A stretch of DNA of 64,000 bases, taken from assembly GCF_051014685.1 (NCBI RefSeq), contig NC_135058.1, forward strand, positions 11,720,811-11,784,810, in the 5' to 3' direction. Positions 49,985 through 60,858 of the stretch are shown here, in pieces; within the stretch, counting starts at the first letter, position 1, and every line of letters starts with the position of its first letter. Source of the DNA: Ptiloglossa arizonensis (taxonomy: Eukaryota; Arthropoda; Insecta; Hymenoptera; Colletidae). Under the pieces are notes generated by a model that worked only from the letters and a program-made list of their open reading frames with translations, searched no databases and was not told where the DNA came from. A program made the translations under genes and the position numbers.

Positions 49985-50260
49985 GAATTTCGATACTTGG
50001 GAAAGAAATTTCGTTAACATATTACAGATATATTCTTAGCGGGTTTTTGAATATTATTAAGAACAAATATTTTTCAAGAGTCCATTCGTAAATTTTGTGG
50101 TCTGGACTTTGATGAGAAATTAAAATTATTTGGAAAAGAAATTTCGCTAACTCCCCAATTATATACATATTCTTACACAGTGTGTATTTGAATATTTTTA
50201 AGAGCGTAAATATTCTTCAAAAGTTCATTCGTGAATTTTATTCTCCGGATTTTGATCCAA
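49985..50260. repeat. Tandem duplication, offset about 133 bp, two copies
   Basis: The block AAAGAAATTTCG(T/C)TAAC recurs at 50002 and 50135. It is followed in both by ATATTCTTA, TTGAATATT, TTAAGA, AAATATT and TTCATTCGT(A/G)AATTTT. Identity is roughly three quarters with small indels. No open frame spans it. Confidence 0.8.
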
Positions 50261-51569
50261 TGTTATTTCTATCGATCGTCCTTCCCAGTATATAGAAAAT
50301 TATTCCTTTTATTTCTAGTCTCGTGTGACCTGGAACACTATTATGTCATACATATATCAGTGAGTTTATCGTGTTTTATTCAACAGTAAAAAAAGTAAAA
50401 AAGTACGACACTATCGTTCGAAAGTATCAAGCTGATTCGGAAATTGAGCTTCGTGGAAGAAAAGTAAAAACGTAATTTCGAGATTATCGAAACTTAGCAA
50501 ATAAAAAGATTGCTCTTTTTTCTATCCCGTGAAATTGGTAATCCGTTTCAAGAGGCATTTGTTTTAAATTTATTGTACAAATCTCCCCCGAAACCTTGCG
50601 CCACTCATTTTTCAATATCGCGAGTAATTTGTTGTGTAGCGTACGAATCCTCGTACTCGTAGAAAAAGTTAATTAACCATGCATCGCAGTTGAAAACCTT
50701 CATAAAAAGCCCTGTCTTCTTTTGACAGATGTACGAACCTTTCTTCAGCTGTTCAGGAAATTACCCGTAAAATCATCATTTTTAATATTCTTTCTCGCGC
50801 GATGCGCACCATTTCAGCGAGATTAAAAAACCAACCCGAGAGGAACCGTGACGTACGTTTTTATACAGGGTGGTCCAATTACTCCGTCCATCTATCTCGC
50901 TTTAAACCGTGGGAAGAATCGATGTTTACACAAGTTTTCCGAGCGGAGATGATTTAAGGATTAACCGTATACTTTTACACAGAATGTACATTTTTTCGTC
51001 GCGGAATTCGACAGTGTAAATGAATCGTAAGAATAAAAATATCAAGGTACGTCCATCTCGAAGCCAACGAGTTTTTTATCGATTTATTCCACTCTGCTTT
51101 TATTCGCAAAATGCGTTATTACGTCGAGTTCAGTCTCAGAGAGCTTCTCTTTAAGAAAAGAAACGCACTTGATCGTCGTTTCTACTCTACACCTTCATAC
51201 CGGAACTCGACACCTGCAGTTTCGTTTCGTCAATTGTGCATACAGACGATTTGCAGTATCGCTCAGGTTGCATTCAAACTTAGTGGTACCCGACTCAGCG
51301 AAATTACTCCAACTAGAACCGGATGTTGACACAGCAACCGAGGGCCTACGAGTAAGCGACTTGGCAAAATTTGCTGACTGACGATCGTACTCGACTCCGT
51401 ACTGTAAAAGTATTGTTAATAAAAACCACAGACAGAGGTACTTCCATTCATTCGGTAGATCAATGCGTGTAATTTCTGATACTCGATTTCGAGGGAACGA
51501 TAGAACCTGGATGGATGCAACCTCGATATCTTCGTGCATATCTCGTTTGCTACAATGGGTTAGCAAGCG
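50261..51569. other. No recognisable gene; possible transposon terminus near 50868
   Basis: TATACAGGGTGGTCCAAT at about 50868 resembles a terminal motif (ACAGGGTG-CC) common in interspersed repeats of insect genomes, but no partner terminus or coding remnant is visible. A minus-strand frame at 51195-51623 (142 codons from a GTG, with a hydrophobic stretch WKYLCLWFLLTILLQY) is within chance expectation. Confidence 0.4.
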
Positions 51570-51733
51570 AGAGAGACAGTTGCTTAGTGACTCGGTGTAA
51601 TTAGAAGTGGATGGATTGGTCACTTAGCAACTTAGCGGAACTCGAAGTCGCATGATTGGTCGCTTAGCAGCTTAGCGAGACTCGGAAGTGGAAGAGACGG
51701 TCACTCGGTAATTTTAGCGAAATTGCGAGTGAA
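51570..51733. repeat. Tandem repeat, about 41-bp unit, 3-4 copies
   Basis: Units starting at 51611, 51652 and 51693 share GGTC(A/G)CTTAGCA(A/G)CTTAGCG and (A)CTCG-AAGT. A less complete unit containing TTGCTTAGTGACTCGG precedes them. Confidence 0.8.
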
Positions 51734-52000
51734 AATTATTCCTTTTGTAACTGAAGTAAATCGTTGACAAGAAACTCGCGATTACTCGACGGATCGAGCG
51801 TTGCATTGTATAATTTTAATCCGTTGAATTTTGGATGCTGCGCGTGTAAGAAATGGAAGCTGCGAGGAGTGTGTTTTACCGACCCCTGAGAGTTCTTGCA
51901 AAGTGCTCTTGTCTTGTTTCGAGTTATTTTCGAATCCTCTCGATCTCTCTGATCTTTTTGCGTTTCTTCTTCGGTTTAGTCCATTCTGACAAGTCTGTCT

Positions 52001-52238
52001 CGACAAATTCGTATCGAATCCAGTTGTATCACATCGACAAATTCGTACTGGACTCGGTTGTACTACCTTGATAAATTCGTATTGGATCCAATTGTATTAC
52101 CTCGACGAACTCGTATCGGATCCAGTTGCATTACCTTGACAAATTCGTATCGAATCCAGTTACATTGCCTTGACAAATTGGTATCGGATCCAATTGTATT
52201 ACCCTGATAAATTCGTATTGGACTCGGTTGCATTACCA
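52001..52238. repeat. 34-bp minisatellite, seven copies
   Basis: Units begin at 52001, 52035, 52069, 52103, 52137, 52171 and 52205 with an exact 34-bp spacing. Each reads approximately (C/T)GA(C/T)AAATTCGTAT-GGA(T/C)TC followed by (A/G)GTTG(T/C)ATTACCT. GGATCC recurs in several units. The length is constant with only substitutions. A minus-strand frame of 147 codons starting upstream runs into it, but its repetitive tail is only this minisatellite translated. Confidence 0.96.
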
Positions 52239-53816
52239 ATGGCAATTGGATCTCGATAGTTACAGGCACTCGAGGCTGGAAATTCCTGCGTGCATGAAAA
52301 TTTATTCCAAGAATGTTCGTTCTCGAATACCTGCGACTATGAGATATTACAGCATCGTAAAGTACGCCTGTATATCGCAGTTTGTCTCTCCCCGTTAGAC
52401 ACACACAGGAATTTCCCACACTCCTTGCACTGTTTGCAAATCTCCGCGCGGATACTGTCATCATCTTGGCGAAAATTCCGTACCGCGAGTCTCGTCGATA
52501 ACGCACGCGTGAAGGATCATCGCACGACAGAGCCCGGAGACCTTGGCGAACGACAACCTCGTCCGCGGGGTTCTTAATACGTCAGAAATTCACCGTCTAA
52601 CACGGTAAACTTCATTATTGTACAGTGTCGTTGAACGAGGCTCGATCTAACGCGTACCAACAAAGAGACGTGTTGCCATTTTAACGAGACTTTGTAGGCG
52701 CACGTCGTACCGAAAGATTGGGAAGTTAAGACACGGATGTTCAGCGATAAGGATCACGATTTTTCGACCGGTTCCTCGACTCCTCGCGATATCGCTGTTC
52801 TATCGATGAGGGGGAAAAAAAAAAACGGAGTTGCATCGGTGTCAAGGAGGACAATATTTTTGCTTATTTTTGCGAAAATACGTGAAGGAAAATGAGAAAA
52901 CTCACTTCGGTGAATCTCGTTTCAGGACAAAAACGTGTTCAAAGTTTAAGTATCCTCGCCGGAATACTTCGGCACTGTGTTCTCAAAGTATTAAAAGTTG
53001 AGAGAACGCGAAAAGTGTCGAGTTCCTCGAATCGAAAAGTCTTCGCCCTCGAGCTTCCATATTCTACGGAAAATAGATAATTCTATCTAACGCGTAAAGA
53101 ACGAATCGTTTGCAAACGCGACAGAGTTTCAATCCGTGTTTCTTATCTCCCCGACGACATTCGTACTCGCGGTGCAAATGTCTCCTCGTGCGAGGTGTGT
53201 AACTTTAATTATTCGTATCTCGAGAATTATCGAGTTTCTGCAACCAATATTTCGCACACGGCAACAGGAAGCCGTAATTCAGCGTCGTTGAAAAGTAGGT
53301 TAAAATCGAAGGGGGGACAGGTTGAGTGGTTCCCTCTTGTTGGTCGCGTTATTTTCGCGCGGGGCCTCGTGGCCCTCATTACCCGTGAATCGTGCAAGTT
53401 TCTTCCCGGCTTTCGGGGAGGCTCATCGATCCATTGACGATGACCGGCGAAAATGAGAGGATCGGATAAAATTGGGATTACAAATTGTGGTCCTGTTACC
53501 AAGATGGAGCGCCTCTGAATATTTTATATCCGCGAGGCTACCGTATCGATTGGTTTTCGCGCTATTCTGCGGTCATTCAATTAAAAACTCGGTCAAGCCC
53601 GTATTAACGAATCCCGCGTTATCAACGCCCCCGTGTGAAAGAGTAAAGCGGCCGAAGACGCTTAAAGGAGAACCGCGGATGGTACCGGGAGCTCAACGAA
53701 ATTAGCTCCCGTGGAGCTTCTGTGAATGAATAGATACGCTTTCGAGCTGACCCTCTACCCCTTACCGCGCGTTCAGTTTCAATTTTTACCATTCTATTAA
53801 GAGGATGGAATGACAC
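52239..53816. other. No recognisable gene
   Basis: CpG-rich, moderately AT-rich sequence with overlapping short frames on both strands (52290-52577, 53195-53437, 53227-53502, 53472-53705). None resembles a known protein or shows a convincing start or splice context. Confidence 0.6.
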
Positions 53817-54320
53817 CGGTGGCGAAGATAACTCTTTGATATGAATTGTACGAGACGCAACAGCTATTCATTAGAGGGCGTAATAATCTTACAAATTGGA
53901 TCGAACTTTCGTCGTGTAACCATCTTTGTATTATTTTTATCGAAGTAACTATCGATGCTTCCGCTCAGAAGAAATCGAATTAAGTGCATTCGTTTTTATC
54001 ACCTATTACCAGAATTTGAACTACATTAGGAACGAAGACAACCCTTTGGGGGAGAATAAATTGTTCGTGACCCAACAGCCATTCATTAGAGGGGAAAGTA
54101 ATAATCTTACAAATTGTATCTTCGCGTAAATTCTGTATCGAACTTTCGTCGTGTGATCGTCCCTGAATGATATTTCTGAAAATAACTATCGATACATTCG
54201 CTGGTAAGAAGTCGAATCGAGCGCGTTCGTTTCAATCGACCCATTACGAGAATTTGAACGATACTGTAACGGAGATAACCCTTTGATAGAGGAAAGATTG
54301 CACGAGACTCGATCTCGAAC
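53817..54320. repeat. Tandem copies of a dispersed repeat (about 215-bp unit, 2.2 copies)
   Basis: ATTCATTAGAGG occurs at 53866 and 54081. Both are followed by GTAATAATCTTACAAATTG, TCGAACTTTCGTCGTGT, AACTATCGAT and an AGAAATCGAAT/AGAAGTCGAAT block leading to GCATTCGTTT/GCGTTCGTTT. The word AGATAAC(T/C)CTTTGATA at 53825 recurs as AGACAACCCTTTGG near 54036 and AGATAACCCTTTGATA near 54273, giving a third partial copy. A related copy lies near 58650. Confidence 0.85.
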
Positions 54321-55757
54321 GAGAAGACGAACGACTCGCTAACTGTTGCCAGTCATCCCTGAAATGTGGCCGCGGATATGATCGCGAGAGGATGCTCTAC
54401 GCGAAGCGCAGTCGATTTTGTTTTACGAACCGCTTCTCGAGCCGTAACTCCTCGTCGTAAACTCTTTTCCTCGGAGAAATACGCGCGAGATTGTTTTCCA
54501 TGGCGATCTCGTTCCCCGCAGCCAACGATAACGAACCCAACCAGCGCGCGTTCCACCCCCGAAATTCAATATTCTCGAAACGGAAACGAATCTCCCGTCG
54601 TACGATAGGGAAATGGATTTCCTTCGATGGAAATTTTATTTCGCCGGTTACGTGGATCGCGATCGATGCGTAACGGGAAGTCTCTCGCCGTGTAAAGCAA
54701 CAACGTGACGGAATCTATAAGCGTTGCCGGCTATTTCGTCTTATTGCCGGCGAGCGGGGAACACGAAGCCCGCGAAGTATCGCATAACTGTTCAACTCTA
54801 GACAAGAGAAGATTTGGCCGGGTACGGCTTCGGAAAACGGCGAAACGCCAATAATCATCGTGCGTTCTTGATTTGCCACCGGGAAGCTCCAAACAGTGGT
54901 AAATAAAAGAACGAGCGAGCCTGGTTTCGTTCGAACGAGCTGAGGGGAAAACTTTTTTCATGGAAACGATGTACATTTTTTCAACGATTTTGGGAATAAT
55001 GGTGGCTAGTGTGCGAGAGTGGTAATTGGAACGGTAATTGGAAGTTACGATAATTATTTAAAATTCGTAACGGGGAAAATTTTGCAACGGTGAAGGGAAT
55101 TAACATTGACTAATTGTGTGAATATATTCGAGAAGTTTTGAAAGGAAGTATTTAAGTATACTCTGCTTCCGGTTCGGAGATTGTCAATCGTTCTATTTGA
55201 ATTTTATTAACGCGAATGAATGTACGAATATGAAATTTTGTATTTTTTTATGGAAGTTAACACTTTGTAAATGTATGAAAAAATTGACGTGCTAAAAAAA
55301 TTGATAGATGAAAGAGTTTTATCGTGTAACGTTTATTTTTAATTTCCGTGCTTTTTCAATCTCGTGGAGATAAAAAAATGTTCGTAAAAATCGGGAATAA
55401 CGTCGGATATTTTAAGCTTATTTTAAATTAAAAGTCGTTCCGAGTGTATTGTAAAATTTCTCATTAAAAAGTGTAATCTACGCTTATATTATTATTTCTT
55501 CCAAAGAGAGACAAAAAATTGACCAGAGCGTTAAAAATATCAGCATTGTTTGCTCGTACAATCGAAATATCTGTAATTTCTTATCGTATTTTATCAACGA
55601 ACTACTTATCCACTGTCTGGTTTACGACTTCCGTACCAAGGGAAGAATGGCACTATATCTTTGGTAAAAAGACGAGAAACAATCGTAAACAACTACTAAA
55701 TTTACGATTTAGGAGATAGCCAAGGTTCCTGACCGAAAAGTTAAATCACCTTTGCAA
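54321..55757. other. No recognisable gene
   Basis: Short opposite-strand frames at 54353-54608 and 54731-54976 look like products of CpG-rich composition. From about 55000 the sequence is strongly AT-rich with no frame above 70 codons. Nothing else is supported. Confidence 0.6.
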
Positions 55758-55763
55758 TTTATT
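55758..55763 (-). promoter_or_regulatory. Possible polyadenylation signal AATAAA
   Basis: TTTATT on the plus strand reads AATAAA on the minus strand, 9 bases after the stop codon of the candidate coding frame at 55773-56385. The hexamer is common by chance in AT-rich DNA, so it is supportive rather than decisive. Confidence 0.35.
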
Positions 55764-55772
55764 CTTTACTGA

Positions 55773-56385
55773 CTACTCCAATCTATTAACGTATACAAAA
55801 TTCATTCTTCGTAGAGCATTGTAGAGAAGAAACCGTAAAAAAATATAAATTTTACATAAAGTTATCTGTCGTCGAAATTTATCAGTATATCTTCGGATAA
55901 TTTTTATATTTTCTAAGCAACATTTATCAAATTGTGCTTTACGTCCAATAAGAAATGAACGACTTATGCAGCAACCTAATTCTCTAAAATGAAATTTATC
56001 GCGTACGTTCCGCACTAATAGACACATCTCTGCCGAAGAACTCGAGGAACATTTATCAACGTTTAACGTATACCAATACTTTGTTAAGCAATAACAAATC
56101 TTCTTACCGCAGTGATTAGATACTGTCTCGTAAATGTCCTCCAGTAAGTTATAGTTCTCCTTGATATCGACGATGTACAGGAGTGTCTCGCTGAAATATC
56201 GAGGAAAACGGTTTATAGTTAGCGACGGAAGTTGTATCGTTTCACTATGCATTTTCAATGTTGAATTGTTTAGGTCGGATTCTGGGCCGCGTGACGATTC
56301 AAATTTACCGAACGACAACGAACGAACAAGATTCAGAATAGATTCATTCACAATACATTTAGTCAAAATTGTAAAAAGGTACTCG
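55773..56385 (-). CDS. Candidate terminal coding exon of an unknown gene (hypothetical protein)
   Basis: This is the longest open frame in the flank: about 204 codons from a possible splice acceptor (ATATTTTAG, ending at 56386) to a TAG at 55773. The first ATG is at 56252, giving 159 residues. With stop codons expected at about 6-7 per 100 codons here, a frame this long is unlikely by chance in about 28 kb. Visible features: 11 cysteines including two CC pairs (LGCCIS, DKCCLE), a five-serine run (KCSSSSSAEM), a central helix-prone part (ENYNLLEDIYETV) and a basic C-terminus with a hydrophobic patch (KIYIFLRFLL). AATAAA follows the stop. I recognise no family and no upstream exon. It could be a terminal exon, an intronless gene, a recent pseudogene or chance. 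Confidence 0.35.
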
Positions 56386-56390
56386 CTAAA

Positions 56391-57720
56391 ATATTAATTA
56401 ATTTCTTTTAACGAACCAGTAAAAAAGTAAGCAATCTTTTAATCTACTATTTTTCCTCGTGTTTTTTCCACTAACCAACTAAGAAAAAAAAAGAATAACG
56501 CGCGAACTATAGAACATACCTTCCCGGTTTCCAAAAGTTCCAAAAGAATTTCTACTCTCCAAACAACTAGTATGCAAATTTTAATCATACATTCATTATA
56601 CGCGAAAAGATTCATTTTACCTACAATCCCTTGGAATATTTACTTTACGCGATTCAAAATCAAGAATATTTTACTTTATCATTTTCTACAAAACTTTTCA
56701 CAGTATTGGTACAGTACGTGAGCGAAAAAATTGCATCTGGAATTACACCGGACTCTATTCCTCTATTTCTCTTTGATCACGCACAATGCACGTGTCTGTT
56801 ACACGCGCGAGAAGGTTGCCCCTGAACGACTAGAACCCTTCGTAATCTCAAATGCAATCTTCTCGCGCGCGTACTGTACACACTCGACCAATCGTTCGAT
56901 CCGCTCGTGAATGTTGCTCGAAATTCACAGTTCCCGTTCGTTCGTTCACGTTCGGTGCATGTACGGTGCAATCGGATAGGATACGTGATCGAATCGTTAG
57001 GAAAATTCGAGGTACGGAACGTGTTTCGTTCGATTTCAGTGAAATTCAATTAGTCGAGATCAGCCACTCGCGGGACGATGTCTCCTCGTTTTCATCGTCG
57101 AGCTCGTTATCCGACCGTCTAATTCGTCGTATCGCTCGTTCCGGGGATTGAAATTTCACTTTGGCAATATTTTACAGAGAAACGCGAGCTCCAAAGGTAG
57201 ATGGAATTGAAACGAAGACAGCGTCTCCGGTAGTCGGTGTTATTACATTTAAATACTTTATCGATAATGTTTCAAAGGGACCCAAAATGGTCGACGAGAC
57301 GGATCAGGGACGCGAGAAGGGGAGGGGACGCGATCCGTGCAGACGAGGTTATACATTACTTTCGAGGGCAACGCGTGACTGTGGATGTTATATTTACAAG
57401 ACAGGAATACTTACAGACACCTTGCGAATAAAAGCGATACCACGCCTTTGCTCAAAAGGGCCTTCAGAGCCACGGCAACCACCTCGTTCTGTAATAAAAA
57501 CAAAACACCGGGTTGTATACATCGACGAGGCAGAAGATATATTTGCTGGATGAGAGTGTTCAGACGCTGTGCGTGCAGAATGCGCGCGCAGGTTGTGGAG
57601 GGGGAGAACGGGAGGTGGAAATGTACAGTGACTCCCGCTTACAAGCATCGAATCGGGGAACGCTCGTTTTCGTGTCTAGGGAGACGTTTCTCTTTCAGGA
57701 ATAAATACTTTTAAGCGGTT
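56391..57720. other. No supported gene; CpG-dense patch at about 56840-57160
   Basis: Bases 56840-57160 are notably richer in CG dinucleotides than the surroundings and contain TTTCAGTG near 57035, which fits an arthropod initiator core (TCAGT). Downstream, ATTTTACAG near 57169-57177 could be a splice acceptor leading into an open frame to 57553. That frame has no recognised domain, and its length is within chance. A promoter or 5' exon is possible but unproven. Confidence 0.3.
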
Positions 57721-58649
57721 ATCTGACCCAGGTAATATTTTCTTTTCTTACCTTTTTAAATCTTCAAGCACTCAACGTTTCGTTACAAGATATCCTTGTC
57801 GATACAATAAACGCGGAACGATGAATTGTCGTTCTTAAGTAAATCATTTATTGTTCAACGATTTGGAGAGAGAAGATTGAAAGTAAAATATATTTCGTTC
57901 ACATTTTGAATGCATTTAAATTGTACGGGATTCTTTATTAACTGCGTGTGAATTTACATTTTGAGTTGTTTGAAATATTACGACAAGAATGGAAGTATCA
58001 ACGTCGTTACAACATCGATAAACGACACGATAAATTTCAATCGGATTTCTTCGTTAATTTGAAGCAAAGTAATTTATCGTTGGAAAGGTTAGGGGTTTGT
58101 AGTAAAATTTGTAATAATACAGTCGCAGGATCGTGATGTATATTCCGAATCGCAATTATCGTATAAATAAGTAACTATCTCCTTCGGAACTGGTCTCTGA
58201 TGTATATTAATTAAGAACCGTCGAGAGACTCTTCCAAGTACCGAGATTTAATCTTCCGAAATAGTTTCAGTTAACCGAGTAAGTTGGTAGTTGTATCGAT
58301 TCGACGCAATTCTCACTTATTGAATTGCATTTCACCCAATTCAGAAGCTCCGAGAATAAAGTAAATTGCTTGCAGCAGACACCGGCTTGATGTTCGTGGA
58401 TGCACTTCGCGAAGCAGATTTTTCAAAATGTATGCATAAACTGCACCCGTCGCTGGAGAGCGCGAAGCATAAAGAATGTGCTTCCGAACTCTTCCAGGGA
58501 ACTTATGCATAAACCTGTCCCTTGAAACTACAGCGCAAGGAAAAGTTCTTTCGCCTCCTTTTCCACGAAAATGTTGAATATTGTCAGATAAGGCAGAAGC
58601 ATATCGAATTGGTTCAGCTCGACAACAAAAATACGTATCAACGGTGACG
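57721..58649. other. No recognisable gene
   Basis: AT-rich sequence. A minus-strand frame at 58313-58699 (128 codons from ATG) overlaps the dispersed repeat at its 5' end and has no recognised family. I treat it as probably chance. Confidence 0.55.
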
Positions 58650-58850
58650 CAATTGTTATTCATTAAAGGAGGCGAGAATCCTTCAAATTGAATTTTCATT
58701 AAATTCTCAATCGAACTTTGTGATAAATATCGAGACTCGATAATCGATAATAATTATATAATAATTAGATAATAATTGGATAATAATTAGATATAAAATA
58801 ACTATCGAGAGAAGAAAGAAATCGCATCAAGTGCATTCGTTTTTACATAT
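58650..58850. repeat. Dispersed copy of the 53817-54320 repeat
   Basis: ATTCATTAAAGG at 58658 corresponds to ATTCATTAGAGG of the tandem copies. It is followed by CTTCAAATTG, ATCGAACTTTGTG and, after an AT-rich insertion, ATAACTATCGA and AGAAATCGCATCAAGTGCATTCGTTTTTA. Order and orientation match, but an inserted 11-bp-unit repeat separates the halves. Confidence 0.7.
58747..58790. repeat. 11-bp AT-rich tandem repeat, four copies
   Basis: ATAATAATTAG-type units start at 58747, 58758, 58769 and 58780, with changes only at the last three bases of the unit. The run lies inside the dispersed repeat copy and interrupts it. Confidence 0.9.
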
Positions 58851-58953
58851 TCATTTTTAACCGAGGTACACTTATGCAAGTATTTACCGAGCACGGAATA
58901 AATCGTCCAATGAAAATTAAAATTTTTATATTTTCCATTATATACCTTCATGG

Positions 58954-59143
58954 TAGTATTATCAATGAATTGGCGAGATTTTCCCGATGAAAATGAGTCC
59001 AAACACGACCTCGTTCGGACTATTTTTAATTAAACGCACGGCTCTCGCGATATTGTCGTTCGAAGTATGCGAGTCAGTCCGAACGAGGTCGTGTTTGGAC
59101 TCATTTTCATCGAGCAAACCTCACCAATCCATTAATAACACTC
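58954..59143. repeat. Inverted repeat with 68-nt arms (37 nt perfect) and 54-nt loop
   Basis: The left arm 58954-59021 is the reverse complement of the right arm 59076-59143 without any gap. The inner 37 nt of each arm (58985-59021 and 59076-59112) pair perfectly, containing GAGTCCAAACACGACC on the left and GGTCGTGTTTGGACTC on the right. The outer 31 nt pair at roughly four of five positions. The loop is 59022-59075. A transcript would fold into a long hairpin. It could be a foldback element, a long-hairpin RNA source or a partial local inverted duplication. No transposase or clear target-site duplication is visible. Confidence 0.93.
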
Positions 59144-59271
59144 TCGCGAAGATATAATGAAAAATAAAACAATTCTCGTTTTACATTATTCCACATCGAT
59201 ACACGCGGAACATCGCTTTAAACTTTTAACTATTGTTCCTTTCTTTCACGCTTGGTGTATCTCGTTCGTTC

Positions 59272-59282
59272 TTTTTTTTTTT
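59272..59282. repeat. T11 homopolymer
   Basis: Run of 11 thymines; no associated element seen. Confidence 0.85.
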
Positions 59283-59510
59283 AAATATTTCTTCTCACTG
59301 ATTTGCATTCGAAAGGTTTTTAAATATCTTCCGTAATTTACGTGTTACATATGCCTGGATTTCTTTCTAAACGCTACTACCGACGATGAACATATTTCTC
59401 TTTGTCTCAGATCACATAAGTGTCTTCGAAATTAATTCACGAGTACCATTGGTTGTCCATTTCGATAATTGTCCACCGATATTACAGACAACATTCGCGC
59501 AAAGTTTCGT

Positions 59511-59731
59511 TAAAATCGACGTCAAACTTCTCTTCCCTTGTGAGAGAATTTTTATATTCTTCGTTGCATCTATTTTTTTTTTTTTTCTTGCCACGGTAAC
59601 CAACAGCGAGTAGACCGTCTTCGATATTAAAATCGACGTCTAACGATTTCCTCTTGCAAGCGAATTTTTATATTTTTCATTACGTCTCCTCTGGCACGGC
59701 AACCAGCAGCGAATAGACTATCTTCGAAATT
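59511..59731. repeat. Tandem duplication, offset 117 bp, two copies
   Basis: TAAAATCGACGTC occurs at 59511 and 59628. In both copies it is followed by C-TC-T--TTGC/TTGT, GAATTTTTATATT, TT-CGT, GGCACGGCAACCA/GCCACGGTAACCA, CAGCGA(G/A)TAGAC and TCTTCGA(T/A)ATT. The first copy carries a T14 tract (59573-59586) that the second lacks. Confidence 0.88.
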
Positions 59732-60844
59732 GGCTGTTTTTCGTACCGTGTCACGAGGCTGCTAAGCGCTCCGAAGCCTTAACAATTTGATAGGGGTGGC
59801 TCGTACCCAATCCTGGTTTTAATCGTAAATTATAATCGCGCGTTTCGCGGCAGAGAATTTATCGTTCCACTTGGTGCTCAGCTACGGGCAACTATTCTCG
59901 AGAGAATTCCTATCCGAAGCGGTTATGTGGGACATTACTTTGCCTACGCGACCTTCGGCGCACACCGGGGTTAAATGTGGAATCATTTTCTGACCAGTTT
60001 CTCGCGTCGAGCCAGATTGAATTACGATCTGCATTATCCGTCCTCGACTACGAAGAGGAATTCTGCCCCTAATTTCGTCCTCTCTTCGTCTTCGTTAACC
60101 ATCGGGTCGTAAACCATGTCCTCGTTAGAATAAAACGGGACGCGTTCTAATCAACTATATCATTTCCCTTATCGTTTACGATCCTCAGGTTGGTGCAGCT
60201 GGCCCACGAAGGAAGGGAATTCTTGTTTTTCAATCAAATTTCGTTCCCGGCGACGCGTACTCCCGTGACTGTGGATTAAAATTTTCTTTTGCTCGATGCA
60301 ATTTATCCGGTTAACGGACACGCTAACCTCTTGCAAAAACGATGCAACGAAACGCACGGGATCTCGCGAGAGCCGTATTAATTCTCGTCGATCTCGCTTA
60401 ACATTATTCAAGTAACCATCGTACAACTAAATTCCAAGCTTCTTTCGCTTGCACATGCTTCCGCTGTTACAATTCCCTTCCTCCAGAAGTACGTGCACCA
60501 TCGACCTACTTTGTACTTACCCTCTATCGGAGCACTCGGTGTATGTGTGTGTTTAGGTCTAAACTTATTCGAAGTATTGTAACACGGAAGTGAATACCAA
60601 AATCGCGTATGAATATTCATGATTAAATTTCTTAACAATATAATACGGTGGTTGGACGAAGCTGACGGATATCATTGGTTTGAGCTTCCATTCGTTTCGC
60701 ACAAAACAATACTTAATCCTTCCTCTATCTTCGACCAACCTTTTTACTTCTCTCGTCTCATATTTCTTCCATTATTTCCTTTCGCGTAATAATTTCGAGG
60801 TTACGTTCCATCTTTTGAATCTTTCGCGCATTATGCAATAACTA

Positions 60845-60858
60845 TCTCTCTCTCTCTC
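60845..60858. repeat. (TC)7 microsatellite
   Basis: Seven perfect TC units. Confidence 0.9.

Noticed and set aside
52063..52506. 147-codon minus-strand frame
   Set aside because: Its C-terminal third is the 34-bp minisatellite translated, the rest shows no family, and its length is compatible with chance in a stop-poor repeat.
58313..58699. 128-codon minus-strand frame
   Set aside because: It begins inside the dispersed repeat, has no recognised domain and is near chance expectation; kept only as a note in the regional entry.
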